Source of the DNA: Actinomadura latina NBRC 106108
GTDB lineage: Bacteria; Actinomycetota; Actinomycetes; Streptosporangiales; Streptosporangiaceae
DNA: 64,000 nt
Reading direction: 5' to 3'
Assembly: GCF_001552195.1 (NCBI RefSeq)
Contig: NZ_BCQS01000036.1
Coordinates: forward strand, 1-64,000
Shown here: positions 51,348 to 59,786 of the stretch, in pieces
Layout of the letters: the number at the start of each line of letters is the position of its first letter
Numbering within the stretch: position 1 is the stretch's first letter
Notes under the pieces: generated by a model
What the model was told of the DNA's origin: nothing
What the model saw: the letters and a program-made list of their open reading frames with translations, nothing else
Database searches by the model: none
Position numbers and translations under genes: made by a program

Positions 51348-51941
51348 ATGGGCAAGGTCACCTGTGACATCGGGATCTCGGTGGACGGCTTCGTCGCCGG
51401 CCTGGACCAGCGGCTGGACGAGCCGCTGGGCACCGGAGGCGAGCGGCTGCACCGGTGGATGTTCGAGCAGCCCGAGGCCAACGCCGAGGCCATCGAGAAG
51501 ATCACGTCGGCGGGCGCCTTCATCATGGGGCGCAACATGTTCGGCTCCGGACGCGGCGCCTGGGATCTGGACTGGACGGGCTGGTGGGGCGAGGAGCCGC
51601 CCTACCACGCGCCCGTGTTCGTCCTGACCCATCACGAGCGGGAGACGGTGCCCATGAAGGGCGGGACGTCTTTCGTGTTCGTGACCGACGGCATCGAGTC
51701 GGCCATGGCGCAGGCCCGGGAGGCGGCCGGTGACGGGAACGTCTCCATCGCAGGCGGCGCGCAGACGGTGAACCAGTACCTCGCGGCCGGGCTGATCGAC
51801 GATCTCCGGCTGCACATCGCGCCGATCGTCCTCGGCGCCGGGGAGCGGCTGTTCGAGGGCGTCGGCGACCTCGGGCTCGAACCGGTGGAGGTCTCCCACA
51901 CCGACCTGGTCACGCACGTCGCCTACCGAGTCGGCCGGTAA
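51348..51941 (+). CDS. Dihydrofolate reductase family (RibD C-terminal-like) protein
   Basis: 197 residues. CDIGISVDGFVAG, GAFIMGRNMFG, PVFVLTHHERETV and NVSIAGGAQTVNQYLAAGLIDDLRLHI follow the DHFR/RibD-C fold common in actinomycetes and distinct from folate DHFR. It is an NADPH-type reductase of unknown substrate. ATG 51348 follows a strong GAGGAGGAAG signal. The open frame upstream is rejected because it is antisense to the sulfatase-like gene. Confidence 0.88.
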   Translation: MGKVTCDIGISVDGFVAGLDQRLDEPLGTGGERLHRWMFEQPEANAEAIEKITSAGAFIMGRNMFGSGRGAWDLDWTGWWGEEPPYHAPVFVLTHHERETVPMKGGTSFVFVTDGIESAMAQAREAAGDGNVSIAGGAQTVNQYLAAGLIDDLRLHIAPIVLGAGERLFEGVGDLGLEPVEVSHTDLVTHVAYRVGR

Positions 51942-51998
51942 GGACCAAGGTCCCCGCAGGTCGGGGACGGTCGCCCGGGGTACGGGTGACCTGCGGGG
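51942..51998 (+). promoter_or_regulatory. Nested inverted repeats upstream of the phosphoribosyltransferase gene
   Basis: Three overlapping symmetries: GGACC-AA-GGTCC (51942-51953); GTCCCCG (51950-51956) with CGGGGAC (51962-51968); and CCCCGCAGGTC (51952-51962) with GACCTGCGGGG (51988-51998). The first resembles DevR/DosR-type boxes; the others could form alternative RNA stems or a terminator for the gene before. Confidence 0.5.
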
Positions 51999-52045
51999 AG
52001 CAGAGTGGGAAGGGCAGGAGCGACCCCATCCGGGGGAGGGACGGC

Positions 52046-52507
52046 ATGTACTCCGACAGACGCGAGGCTGGACGCTGGCTCGGGCGGCGGCTGCGGCGGC
52101 ACCGCCCCCAGGACGCCGTCGTGATCGCCGCCCGGCCCGGTGCCGTGCCCGTCGCCTACGAGGTGGCGGTGGCGCTGGAGGCGCCGCTGGAACTGGCCGG
52201 CCGGCCGCCGGCCGGGCCGCTCGCCGGCCGGACGGCGGTCGTCGTCGTCGAGGGCGTGGCGACCGGCCGGACGGCGCGCGGCGCGTGCGAGGCGGCGCGC
52301 GCACGCGGGGCGCGGCGCGTCGTGCTGGCGGTGCCGGTCGGGGCGCCCGAAGCCGTCGACGCGCTGCGCGGCGCCGCCGACGAGGTGGAGCGCCCGCTCA
52401 CCCCGTGCTACTTCGACGCGATCGGCGACTACTACCTGGACGACTCGCCCGTCACCGACGAGGAGGTGACGCTGCTGCTCGGACGGTCCGCCGCCGTGGC
52501 GAGCTGA
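52046..52507 (+). CDS. Short phosphoribosyltransferase-like protein with altered PRPP loop
   Basis: 153 residues. YSDRREAGRWLGRRLRRHRP and VVIAARPGAVPVAYEVAVAL match the N-terminus of the actinobacterial phosphoribosyltransferase family (Rv0571c-like), and YFDAIGDYYLDDSPVTDEEV matches its C-terminus. The PRPP-binding loop, usually VDDGxATG(A/G)T, reads VVEGVATGRT, losing one acidic residue. The protein is about 60 residues shorter than relatives, missing the central hood. Enzymatic function is therefore doubtful. ATG 52046 is preceded by GGGAGGGA. Confidence 0.72.
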   Translation: MYSDRREAGRWLGRRLRRHRPQDAVVIAARPGAVPVAYEVAVALEAPLELAGRPPAGPLAGRTAVVVVEGVATGRTARGACEAARARGARRVVLAVPVGAPEAVDALRGAADEVERPLTPCYFDAIGDYYLDDSPVTDEEVTLLLGRSAAVAS

Positions 52508-52790
52508 CCGTCCGCCCGGATCACCGCCAGGAGGCGGGCGACCCCGGCGGCGACCGCGTCCCGGCCCGCGGCGATGTAGCGGCGCGGATCCACCACGGCC
52601 GGGTCGGTTCGCCGTGCCGGACCAGCTCCTCTCGCTGCCCGAAGGCCGGCCGGCGCGGCGCGTCCACCAGCACCACGTCGGGGTTCGCGTCTCCGACCAT
52701 CAGCAGGTCGAACCTCGTCGCCGCCGCACCTCCTGCGCGTTTCCGCTCAAAACTATCGCTAATCATCCACAAACGAACATCACTGCACAA
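52508..52790 (-). pseudogene. Deletion scar joining a pfkB-kinase start to a class II aldolase end
   Basis: Reading leftward, FDLLMVGDANPDVVLVDAPR followed by FGQREELV is the N-terminus of a PfkB/ribokinase-family sugar kinase (about 52720-52620). Around 52600 the frame changes and TDPAVVDPRRYIAAGRDAVA begins, the C-terminus of a class II fructose/tagatose-bisphosphate aldolase, running to about 52508. The bulk of both genes is missing. An AT-rich stretch with GATAGTTTTGAGCGGAAACG just upstream looks like the old promoter/operator. Both assignments come from motif recall and the pieces are short. Confidence 0.6.
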
Positions 52791-52798
52791 CCCTCGGC

Positions 52799-52966
52799 CT
52801 GCCGCCGCGAATCCCCGCAGAGGTCGTCATCCCCGCCGGAGCGTCCTCGGCCACGTTCTCTGGGACGGCCGCCGACGTGACGGACTTCGAGATCATCACG
52901 CTGACGGCGGAGATGGGCCCGTCCCGCCTGGACTGGACCGTCTTCATCGAACCCGCCGCCGGATAG
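52799..52966 (+). pseudogene. C-terminal remnant of a secreted Ig-like-repeat protein
   Basis: An open frame of 55 codons with no start reads VVIPAGASSATFSGTAADVT and ends at TAG 52964, a strand pattern typical of bacterial Ig-like/beta-sandwich repeats. No upstream coding part is found. Together with the pfkB/aldolase scar it suggests that 52508-52970 is what remains of a larger deleted segment. Confidence 0.45.
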
Positions 52967-52993
52967 GCCGGACCCACCGGACGCACGGCGGCC

Positions 52994-53032
52994 GAAGGCC
53001 CGCGCCGGGAAGTACGCCCGGCGCGGGCCTTC
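52994..53032 (-). terminator. Perfect 16-bp hairpin ending the glucanase operon
   Basis: 52994-53009 pairs perfectly with 53017-53032, loop AAGTACG, starting eight bases past the GH3 stop on the minus strand. Confidence 0.75.
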
Positions 53033-53039
53033 GCGGTGG

Positions 53040-56000
53040 TCACCAGCCCTGGAGGCCGGCGCCGTACGAGTACAGCGGGTCGCCGTAGCCGGTGGGCGGC
53101 GGCCTGCCCGCGTCGATGTAGGCGCGTATGCCGGCGCGTTCGGCGGCGGTGGCGCCGAGGTCGTACGGGATGTTCCAGTCCTCGACGGCGTCCTCGGGCC
53201 GGTCGATGCCGCCCGGCTTGAGGATCTGGTCGACGCTGCGCGGAAGCTGCCAGGGCAGCCGCCCGCGCGGCGCGTAGTCGCCGAACAGCAGGCTCGCCGT
53301 CGCCGGCCCGGCCTCCTCACCGCCCCGGTAGGTCATCACGATGGCGTCGGCCAGGCCGTTCCATTCGCTGATGACGGTCGGGCGCGGCAGATCCATCACC
53401 ACGGCCACCGGCACGCCCTGATCGTGGAACCGCCTGATGAGAGCGAGCTGGTCGGGCGGCAGGTAGGGCTGCTCGTTCACCCAGGCCGTCCGGTGCGTGT
53501 ACGACGGTTCGCCGACCGCGACGACGGCGAGGTCGGGGGAGGGGGCGCTGTCCTGGTGGACGGTCACGCCCGCCTTCGCCGCCCGCGCCTTGATCGCGTC
53601 CAGGAGCGTGAGCGAGCCGTAGTCCTGGTGGAAGTAGCTCGTCCAGATGCAGCACGCGGTGCCGTCGGTGGCGCGCGGGCCCGCCACCACGATGTCGTCT
53701 CCCTCCTTCAGCTTGATCGGCAGGACGCCGCCGTCGTTCTTCAGCACGGTGATCGACTCGCGCGCCGCCTGGTTCGCCAGTGCCGCGTAGGACGGCTGGT
53801 GGAACCGGTACGGCCCGTTCACCGGGTCGCCGTACGGCCGGTCGAAGATCCCGAGCTCGAACTTCAGCCGCAGCACGCGGGTGACCGCGTCGTCGATCCG
53901 GCCGATGGGGACCTGCGCGACGAAGTCGGCCATGGAGAACCCGGACGCGCCCGGGTCGGCGCCGCCCATCACGTCCGACCCGGCGTTGGCCGCGCTCACC
54001 CACGCGCTCGACGGCAGCCAGTCGGTCGTGATCAGCCCCGTGTAGCCGAGGTCGTCGCGCAGGTACCGCAGGATCGGCGCGCTGTTCCCGGCGCCCGGCC
54101 CGCCCGGATCGAGATAGGAGCTGCCCGCGTAGCCCGGCATGATGTTCACCGCGCCCGCGTCGAGGGCCGCCCGCCACGGGATCATGTGGTACTTGATCGT
54201 CACCGCGTCGTAGGTGATGCCGGCCTCGCCGCCGGCGCCCTCGCCCGGCCAGTGCTTGACGGTCGCGAGGACGGAGCCGGGGTTCAGCTCCGGCCCGCCC
54301 TGCAGCCCCGCCACCAGCGCCCGCACCTGAGCGGCAGCCACCTGGGCGTTCTCGCCGTTGCCCTCCTGGATGCGGGGATACAGCACCTTGGTGCCGACCT
54401 CCGCGAGCGGCCCGAGGACGCCGCGCGCCCCGACCTCCAGTTCCTCGCGGCGCTGCATGTCGCCGAGCTTGTAGTCGAGCGGATAGTCCTTTCCCGCCGC
54501 CAGGGCGCTCTGCAGGGGATACGTCGTCTCGTAGCCCGCGATCGTGTCGCCCGCCGACACCGGCGGGATCCCCAGCCGGGTGCCCGCCGCGCTGCGCAGC
54601 ACGTTGTGCAGGTCGTCCGGCTGCGCCGGCCCGAAATGCCAGCCGGACGCGGCGTACGCCTGCGCGTTGTAGAACATCTGGTACGCCTTCTCCTCCGTGG
54701 TCATCCGGCCGAGAAGGTCGTGCACGCGGTCCTCCACGGGCCGCCGCCAGTCCTCGTAGGGCTCGATCGAGCCGTTCTTGTTGAGGTCGCGGGCGCCGTT
54801 GACCAGGTTGACGCCGTCGTCCACGGTCTCGATCTCGGGGAGGTAGACGCTGAACGTGCGGATGTTCGACGTGGTCCGCGCGCCGGAACCGCTCACCGCG
54901 ACGACGTACCACCTGTACGTCCACCGGTCACCGATGTCCCAGGACGGCGTGTAGCTCGTCCCGGACGTCTCGGCGACCTTGGTGTAGAGGTCCAGCAGCG
55001 AACCGGGCGCGGTGAAGTCGTAGTCGGTGCGGCTGACGTTGATCCACACCTCGTAACGGGCGGTACCGGAGACGCCCGCCCAGGACAGGGCGGGACGCCG
55101 GGTGCTCGTGACCATCGCGTGGTCGGCGGGCGCCGACAGCGCGAACTGGCCGGTCGTCCCCGGCGCCCTGGTCGGCGGGGACAGCAGCGGGGGAGCGGTG
55201 GACGACGAGTCGACGCTGCCGAAGACCTGGAACTCCCACAGCGAGTACCCGTATCCCGTGGCGCGTGCCGTCCCGGTGAACCGGATGTAACGGCCCTTGC
55301 CGGTGACGTCGAGTTTCTCGGTGCCTCCCTTGCCGGTGGTCGTGGAGTAGATGGCCGTCCAGGACGTCCCGTCGTCGGACACGTCGAGGTGGTAGCCGGT
55401 CGCGTAGGCCGCCTCCCAGTCGAGCGTCACGCCCGTGATCGTGGCGGCGCCGCCCAGGTCGACCCGCAGCCACTGGTCGTCGCCGAACTCGCTGGACCAG
55501 CGGGTGGTGGCGCGTCCGTCCAGCGCCGCCGCCGGTGCGTTGCCGCCCTCCCAGGAGGAGGCCGACACCTGCTTGAACGCCGAGATCGGCGTCGTGCCGG
55601 ACGGCGGCGGCTCGGTGTCGCCGCCGCCGTACACCGAGAACTCCCACAGCGAGTAGCCGTAGCCGGTCGCGCGGGCCGTCCCGTACATCCGGATGTAGCG
55701 GCCGTTACCGGTGACGTCCAGTGTCTGGTTTCCGCCGGTCGCGTCGCCGGTGGAGTAGAGGGTCGTCCAGTCGGAGCCGTTGCCGGAGACCTGGATCTGG
55801 AAGGCGGTCGCATAGGCCGCCTCCCAGTTCAGGACGACCTGGCTGATGCTCTTGCTCTCCCCGAGGTCGATCCGCACCCACTGCGGGTCGCTGAAGGCGC
55901 TGGACCAGCGGGTGCCGGCGTCGCCGTCCACCACCGCGGTGGCGGGGAAGGCCGCGCCCTCGGCGGACGAGGCCGTCGCGGGCCGGTCGAGGGAGAGCAG

Positions 56001-56096
56001 CGTCGCCGCGTGCGCGGCGCGCCCGGGGACGGCCAGGAGCGCGGCGAGCACCGCCAGCACCGCTAAGGCGCTCGTGTACCGCTGACGTGCGGTCAT
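53040..56096 (-). CDS. Secreted GH3 beta-glucosidase with two N-terminal CBM32 domains
   Basis: 1018 residues. Signal peptide to about 30, two F5/8-type-C (CBM32) domains at about 33-155 and 165-290, an Ig/FN3-like domain at about 310-420, and a complete GH3 enzyme after that. GH3 features: VKHWPGEG, nucleophile Asp in GLITTDWLPSS, and the C-terminal (alpha/beta)6 sandwich with KEGDDIVVAGP. It would release glucose from beta-linked glucan oligosaccharides. ATG 56096 has GGGAGGA upstream and lies 15 bases after the GH64-like stop. The first CBM32 is related in DNA to those in the other two enzymes but has diverged more. Confidence 0.92.
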   Translation of the reverse strand: MTARQRYTSALAVLAVLAALLAVPGRAAHAATLLSLDRPATASSAEGAAFPATAVVDGDAGTRWSSAFSDPQWVRIDLGESKSISQVVLNWEAAYATAFQIQVSGNGSDWTTLYSTGDATGGNQTLDVTGNGRYIRMYGTARATGYGYSLWEFSVYGGGDTEPPPSGTTPISAFKQVSASSWEGGNAPAAALDGRATTRWSSEFGDDQWLRVDLGGAATITGVTLDWEAAYATGYHLDVSDDGTSWTAIYSTTTGKGGTEKLDVTGKGRYIRFTGTARATGYGYSLWEFQVFGSVDSSSTAPPLLSPPTRAPGTTGQFALSAPADHAMVTSTRRPALSWAGVSGTARYEVWINVSRTDYDFTAPGSLLDLYTKVAETSGTSYTPSWDIGDRWTYRWYVVAVSGSGARTTSNIRTFSVYLPEIETVDDGVNLVNGARDLNKNGSIEPYEDWRRPVEDRVHDLLGRMTTEEKAYQMFYNAQAYAASGWHFGPAQPDDLHNVLRSAAGTRLGIPPVSAGDTIAGYETTYPLQSALAAGKDYPLDYKLGDMQRREELEVGARGVLGPLAEVGTKVLYPRIQEGNGENAQVAAAQVRALVAGLQGGPELNPGSVLATVKHWPGEGAGGEAGITYDAVTIKYHMIPWRAALDAGAVNIMPGYAGSSYLDPGGPGAGNSAPILRYLRDDLGYTGLITTDWLPSSAWVSAANAGSDVMGGADPGASGFSMADFVAQVPIGRIDDAVTRVLRLKFELGIFDRPYGDPVNGPYRFHQPSYAALANQAARESITVLKNDGGVLPIKLKEGDDIVVAGPRATDGTACCIWTSYFHQDYGSLTLLDAIKARAAKAGVTVHQDSAPSPDLAVVAVGEPSYTHRTAWVNEQPYLPPDQLALIRRFHDQGVPVAVVMDLPRPTVISEWNGLADAIVMTYRGGEEAGPATASLLFGDYAPRGRLPWQLPRSVDQILKPGGIDRPEDAVEDWNIPYDLGATAAERAGIRAYIDAGRPPPTGYGDPLYSYGAGLQGW

Positions 56097-56111
56097 CGGT
56101 TCCTCCCGCTC

Positions 56112-57428
56112 TCACCAGCCGACGGCGATCAGCAGGTACTGCGGGTCGCGGTGGGAGACGAACGAGGACTGGTCCGCGTAGTCGTCGTAGGGGAAGCCGT
56201 AGGCGCGGTGGCCGAGGGCGTGGTCGTGCCAGAACTTGGCGTAGTAGTTCGCCGGCGCGGCCTGGTAGAACAGCGACGGGTCGGACCACTGCGACCGGGG
56301 CAGCTGCGCGACGTGCCGGTTGATCGCCGAGCACGTGGCGGAGTCCTCCCGCAGCGGCCCCGAGCAGCCGGTGACCTCCTGGGTCGTGGCCGAGACGCCG
56401 ACGGACGCGGCGTAGCCGGTGAAGTAGTCCGCGTGGGCGCCGCCGGGCTGGAACACGGGCGCGTTGCCGGGCGCCGGGATCCGGTACGGGGCCTCGACGG
56501 TGGCGAGCGAGTCGAACTCGGACGGGACCTCGTCGACGAACCGCTGGAAGGTGGCCGAGCGGTCCTCGGCGAAGGTGGCCCGGTCCTCGCCGACCTGCAC
56601 GTCGTACCCGTCATGGGCGTGCAGCCGCAGGGCGATCTTGAGGCCGAACCCGTCGACCCTGGTGGTGTTGCCGTTGAAGACGTCGTCGCCGACCGTGAAC
56701 TCGATGAAGTCCTGGTAGCGGCCGTTCGGCGAGCCGAGGTAGAAGTACATCCGGCCGGCCGAGTTGACCGGCATGTCCACGTAGGGCTGCTCCGCGATGG
56801 AATGGGTCTGCCCGTTGAAGCCCCAGTACACCTGGCTGTCGGGGTACTTGCCGTTCGTCCGGTTGAGGACCTTCACCGTGAGGACGTTCTGCGCCGGCGG
56901 GATGTTCGACGTGTCGCCCCAGAAGTCGTCATCGGTCGGCGGCGTCGTCGCACCCGCCGTGTGGACCCCGAACGACCACAGCGAGTAGCCCCATTCCGTG
57001 CCGCGCGTCGTCCCGTACATGCGGATGTAGCGGCCGTTGCCGCTGACGTTCAGTGTCTGGTTTCCGCCGCTTGCGTTGGCGGTGGAGTAGAGGGTCGTCC
57101 AGGTGGAGCCGTTGCCGGATACCTGGATCTGGAATGCCTTGCCGTAGGCGGCCTCCCAGTTGAGGACGACCTGGCAGATGTCCTGGCTCGATCCCAGGTC
57201 GACTTGGAGCCATTGGGGGTCGCTGAACGCGCTGGACCAGCGCGTCCCCGGGTCGCCGTCGACGGCGGCGGAGGCGGGGAAGGTGCCGTTCTCGGTGGAC
57301 GAGGCGGTCGCCGGGCGGTTCAGCGCCGCGTCCGACGTCCCGCACGCGGCGGCGTTCGCGGGAGCCGTCAGCGCGAGGGATCCGGGCAGGAGGAGCAGCA
57401 GGGCGGTCATCGCCGAGGGGAGCTTCAT
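56112..57428 (-). CDS. Secreted CBM32 plus GH64-like beta-1,3-glucanase
   Basis: 438 residues. Signal peptide to about 27, a CBM32 domain (about 30-160, starting CGTSDAALNRPATASS), then a catalytic region with the GH64 laminaripentaose-producing glucanase pattern: VYWGFNGQTHSIAEQPYVDM, GRMYFYLGSP, GFGLKIALRLHAHDG, EVPSEFDSLATV and GFPYDDYADQSSFVSH. GH64 cuts beta-1,3-glucan into oligosaccharides. Family assignment is by motif recall. ATG 57428 follows GGAG. The CBM32 DNA is nearly identical to that of the GH55-like gene upstream. Confidence 0.85.
   Translation of the reverse strand: MKLPSAMTALLLLLPGSLALTAPANAAACGTSDAALNRPATASSTENGTFPASAAVDGDPGTRWSSAFSDPQWLQVDLGSSQDICQVVLNWEAAYGKAFQIQVSGNGSTWTTLYSTANASGGNQTLNVSGNGRYIRMYGTTRGTEWGYSLWSFGVHTAGATTPPTDDDFWGDTSNIPPAQNVLTVKVLNRTNGKYPDSQVYWGFNGQTHSIAEQPYVDMPVNSAGRMYFYLGSPNGRYQDFIEFTVGDDVFNGNTTRVDGFGLKIALRLHAHDGYDVQVGEDRATFAEDRSATFQRFVDEVPSEFDSLATVEAPYRIPAPGNAPVFQPGGAHADYFTGYAASVGVSATTQEVTGCSGPLREDSATCSAINRHVAQLPRSQWSDPSLFYQAAPANYYAKFWHDHALGHRAYGFPYDDYADQSSFVSHRDPQYLLIAVGW
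57010..57283. repeat. CBM32 DNA duplication, copy A
   Basis: 274 bases in the GH64-like gene match 59244-59517 in the GH55-like gene, offset 2234. I count two adjacent mismatches (57203-57204). Identity at silent positions shows recent duplication or gene conversion. Confidence 0.92.
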
Positions 57429-57471
57429 GGACATCTCCACGTTGGAAGGGGTGGTGGGCAGGAGACGGGGG

Positions 57472-57505
57472 CCCTGCGGGCCCGCCCGACCGCGGGCCCG
57501 CAGGG
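57472..57505 (-). terminator. Perfect 14-bp hairpin between the GH55-like and GH64-like genes
   Basis: CCCTGCGGGCCCGC (57472-57485) pairs perfectly with 57492-57505, loop CCGACC. It sits in the 92-base gap inside the operon, so it may attenuate transcription into the two downstream enzymes or protect the upstream mRNA. Confidence 0.6.
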
Positions 57506-57520
57506 CGGGTCAGCCGCGGA

Positions 57521-59692
57521 TCAGGGGAAGCCGACCACGTTGGCCGGGACGGTGTCCGTGCCCGACGCCTCCGGCCCGGTGTCGTTGACGACGTGCCGGA
57601 TGGTTCCGTTGCCGCCCAGCGACACCGTCAGCAGGTCGTGGAACCGGACGCCCGAGCGGTTCGGGACCTCGAAGCCGCGCGCGGCCACGATCGACGGGTC
57701 GACGTTGAAGTAGCAGTAGCTGCCGAGGCCCCAGCCCTCGTGGGTGGTGACCGAGTCGGCGACCTTGTAGGCGGCGTAGCCGTCCGGCGAGTCGCTCCGC
57801 CACGCGGACTGGTTCGGCGGGTCGTACGGCATCTCGTTCTGGAAGAAGATCGTCTTGCCGCCGTTGCCGTTCCACACCAGCTGGTACTTCTGGTAGTGCT
57901 CGACGAACAGCCCGTACGCGGTGACGTCGTCGCCGTTGACGATCACCCCGTTGTCGGCGGTGTTGACCGTCCAGCCGACCCCGGACCCGTGGTCGGCGCG
58001 CCACGCCCAGATGTGGTCGAGGAGGACGTCGTCGCTGTTGACGACCAGGCTCTTGGAGGCCTTGCCGGGCCCGGCGCCGCCGATCCGGAAGAAGACGTCC
58101 TGCACGGACGCGGGGTCGCCCGCGTGGTCGGCGCCCGCGCCGTCCGGCCCGAGCCGCAGCAGCACTGGCGAGTTGACCGGCCCGGCGTCGAACAGCATCC
58201 CGGCCAGCTTCACGCCGTCGACGTCGGCGACCGTCATCGCCGCGACGCCGTTGTCGGGGATCAGCGTCGGGTAGCCGATGCCCAGCACGACGGTGTCGGG
58301 CCGCGTCACGTTGATCGTCTGGCTCAGGTGGTAGACGCCGGGGGTGAACAGCAGGTTGAGGCCCTGGCTCAGCGCGGTGTTGATGGTGGCCGCCGAGTCG
58401 CCCGGCTTGGCCACGTAGAACTGCGACAGCGGGATCGACGACCCCGGCGTGGAGCCGCCGGACCAGGTCGTCCCGCGCGAGTCGCGCCGCAGCGACGGGG
58501 CGAACACCTGGTAGGCCCCGCCCGAGTCGACGTACAGGTACGGCTTCTCGCGCGTCACCGGGCTGGTGTCGAGCGTCGTGTAGGGCGGGTTCGGGAAGCC
58601 CTGCGCGGGCGCGCCGTCGACGCCGGAGAACACCATGTTCCACACGCCGTTGAGGTTGCCGCCGATCTCGCTGTCCCGCGTCAGCCACTGCTGCTGCGAG
58701 TACGGCTGCACCTGTCCGTCGATCTTGGAGTCGGCGATGTAGCCGCCGCTCGCCCAGCCGTAGCCGGTGGGCGCGAGGTTCAGGTCGCCGCGCACGTGGA
58801 TGCGCCGGAACGGCGCCGCCTGCGACACCGCCCACCGGTCCGCGCCGCCGGACGGGCTGATCGACAGGTTCTCCGCGGACCGCCAGAAGTTCTGCGTGGC
58901 GTTGCCGCCGAACCATCCCGCGTCCACGGTGACGCCGCCGTTGATGGTGACGTCGTCGGGGTTGCGGCCGAGGCCGGCGATCGAGGTGTAGAACCCGATG
59001 TTCGCATTGACGTTGTAGCTGCCGGGCTTGAACAGCAGCGCGTACCGGGCCGTCCCGAACTGGTTGCCCTCCTGCTCGCGGAAGACCGCGTCGAGCCTGC
59101 CCTGGACGTCGGACGCGTTCATCGACGGGTCGAACACGATCACGTTCGGCCCGAGGTCGCCGCCGCCGGGCAGCGTGCCGCCGCCGGAGCCGGTGTGCAC
59201 GGCCATCCCGAACAGCGAGTACCCCCACTGGGTGGCGCGGGTGGTCCCGTACATGCGGATGTAGCGGCCGTTGCCGCTGACGTTCAGTGTCTGGTTTCCG
59301 CCGCTTGCGTTGGCGGTGGAGTAGAGGGTCGTCCAGGTGGAGCCGTTGCCGGATACCTGGATCTGGAATGCCTTGCCGTAGGCGGCCTCCCAGTTGAGGA
59401 CGACCTGGCAGATGTCCTGGCTCGATCCCAGGTCGATCTGGAGCCATTGGGGGTCGCTGAACGCGCTGGACCAGCGCGTCCCCGGGTCGCCGTCGACGGC
59501 GGCGGAGGCGGGGAAGGAGGCGTTCTCCGTGGAAGAGGCGGTGGCGGGACGGTTCAGCGCCGCGTCCGCCGAACCGCACGCCGCCGCGGCGGCGCGTCCG
59601 GCGGGGACGGCGAGCGCGACGGCGAGCAGCAGCGCGAACATGCCCGCGGACCAGGGTCTTCTGGCCGGCGCACGGGGTGGGACGGGATGCAT
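57521..59692 (-). CDS. Secreted CBM32 plus parallel beta-helix glucanase, GH55-like
   Basis: 723 residues. Signal peptide to about 35, CBM32 (about 38-165), then a 550-residue parallel beta-helix built of two halves (first around IVFDPSMNASDVQGRLDAVF and LFKPGSYNVNANIGFYTSIA, second around INTALSQGLNLLFTPGVYHL and VLGIGYPTLIPD). The pattern fits bacterial GH55 exo-beta-1,3-glucanases, which are often misnamed coagulation-factor or adenylyl cyclase proteins. ATG 59692 has AAGGAG six bases upstream. It is the first gene of the operon, followed by GH64-like and GH3 enzymes. Confidence 0.75.
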   Translation of the reverse strand: MHPVPPRAPARRPWSAGMFALLLAVALAVPAGRAAAAACGSADAALNRPATASSTENASFPASAAVDGDPGTRWSSAFSDPQWLQIDLGSSQDICQVVLNWEAAYGKAFQIQVSGNGSTWTTLYSTANASGGNQTLNVSGNGRYIRMYGTTRATQWGYSLFGMAVHTGSGGGTLPGGGDLGPNVIVFDPSMNASDVQGRLDAVFREQEGNQFGTARYALLFKPGSYNVNANIGFYTSIAGLGRNPDDVTINGGVTVDAGWFGGNATQNFWRSAENLSISPSGGADRWAVSQAAPFRRIHVRGDLNLAPTGYGWASGGYIADSKIDGQVQPYSQQQWLTRDSEIGGNLNGVWNMVFSGVDGAPAQGFPNPPYTTLDTSPVTREKPYLYVDSGGAYQVFAPSLRRDSRGTTWSGGSTPGSSIPLSQFYVAKPGDSAATINTALSQGLNLLFTPGVYHLSQTINVTRPDTVVLGIGYPTLIPDNGVAAMTVADVDGVKLAGMLFDAGPVNSPVLLRLGPDGAGADHAGDPASVQDVFFRIGGAGPGKASKSLVVNSDDVLLDHIWAWRADHGSGVGWTVNTADNGVIVNGDDVTAYGLFVEHYQKYQLVWNGNGGKTIFFQNEMPYDPPNQSAWRSDSPDGYAAYKVADSVTTHEGWGLGSYCYFNVDPSIVAARGFEVPNRSGVRFHDLLTVSLGGNGTIRHVVNDTGPEASGTDTVPANVVGFP
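59244..59517. repeat. CBM32 DNA duplication, copy B
   Basis: Partner of 57010-57283 with two mismatches in 274 bases; a direct repeat 2.2 kb apart in the same operon, so recombination could delete the GH55-like catalytic region. Confidence 0.92.
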
Positions 59693-59757
59693 GCGCATCT
59701 CCTTAGGGGTGGGGTGGGAGCGGGGGCCCCTCAGATCACGCGTTATTTCACAGCATG

Positions 59758-59786
59758 ATTTAAAGCGTGGATTATGTAGCCGTCAA
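59758..59786 (-). promoter_or_regulatory. Promoter of the glucanase operon
   Basis: Leftward -35 TTGACG (59786-59781) and -10 TTAAAT (59763-59758) with a 17-base spacer, one of the best sigma-A-like promoters here. The downstream leader (59735-59757) holds an imperfect inverted repeat ATCACGC/GCATGAT that could be an operator. Confidence 0.75.
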
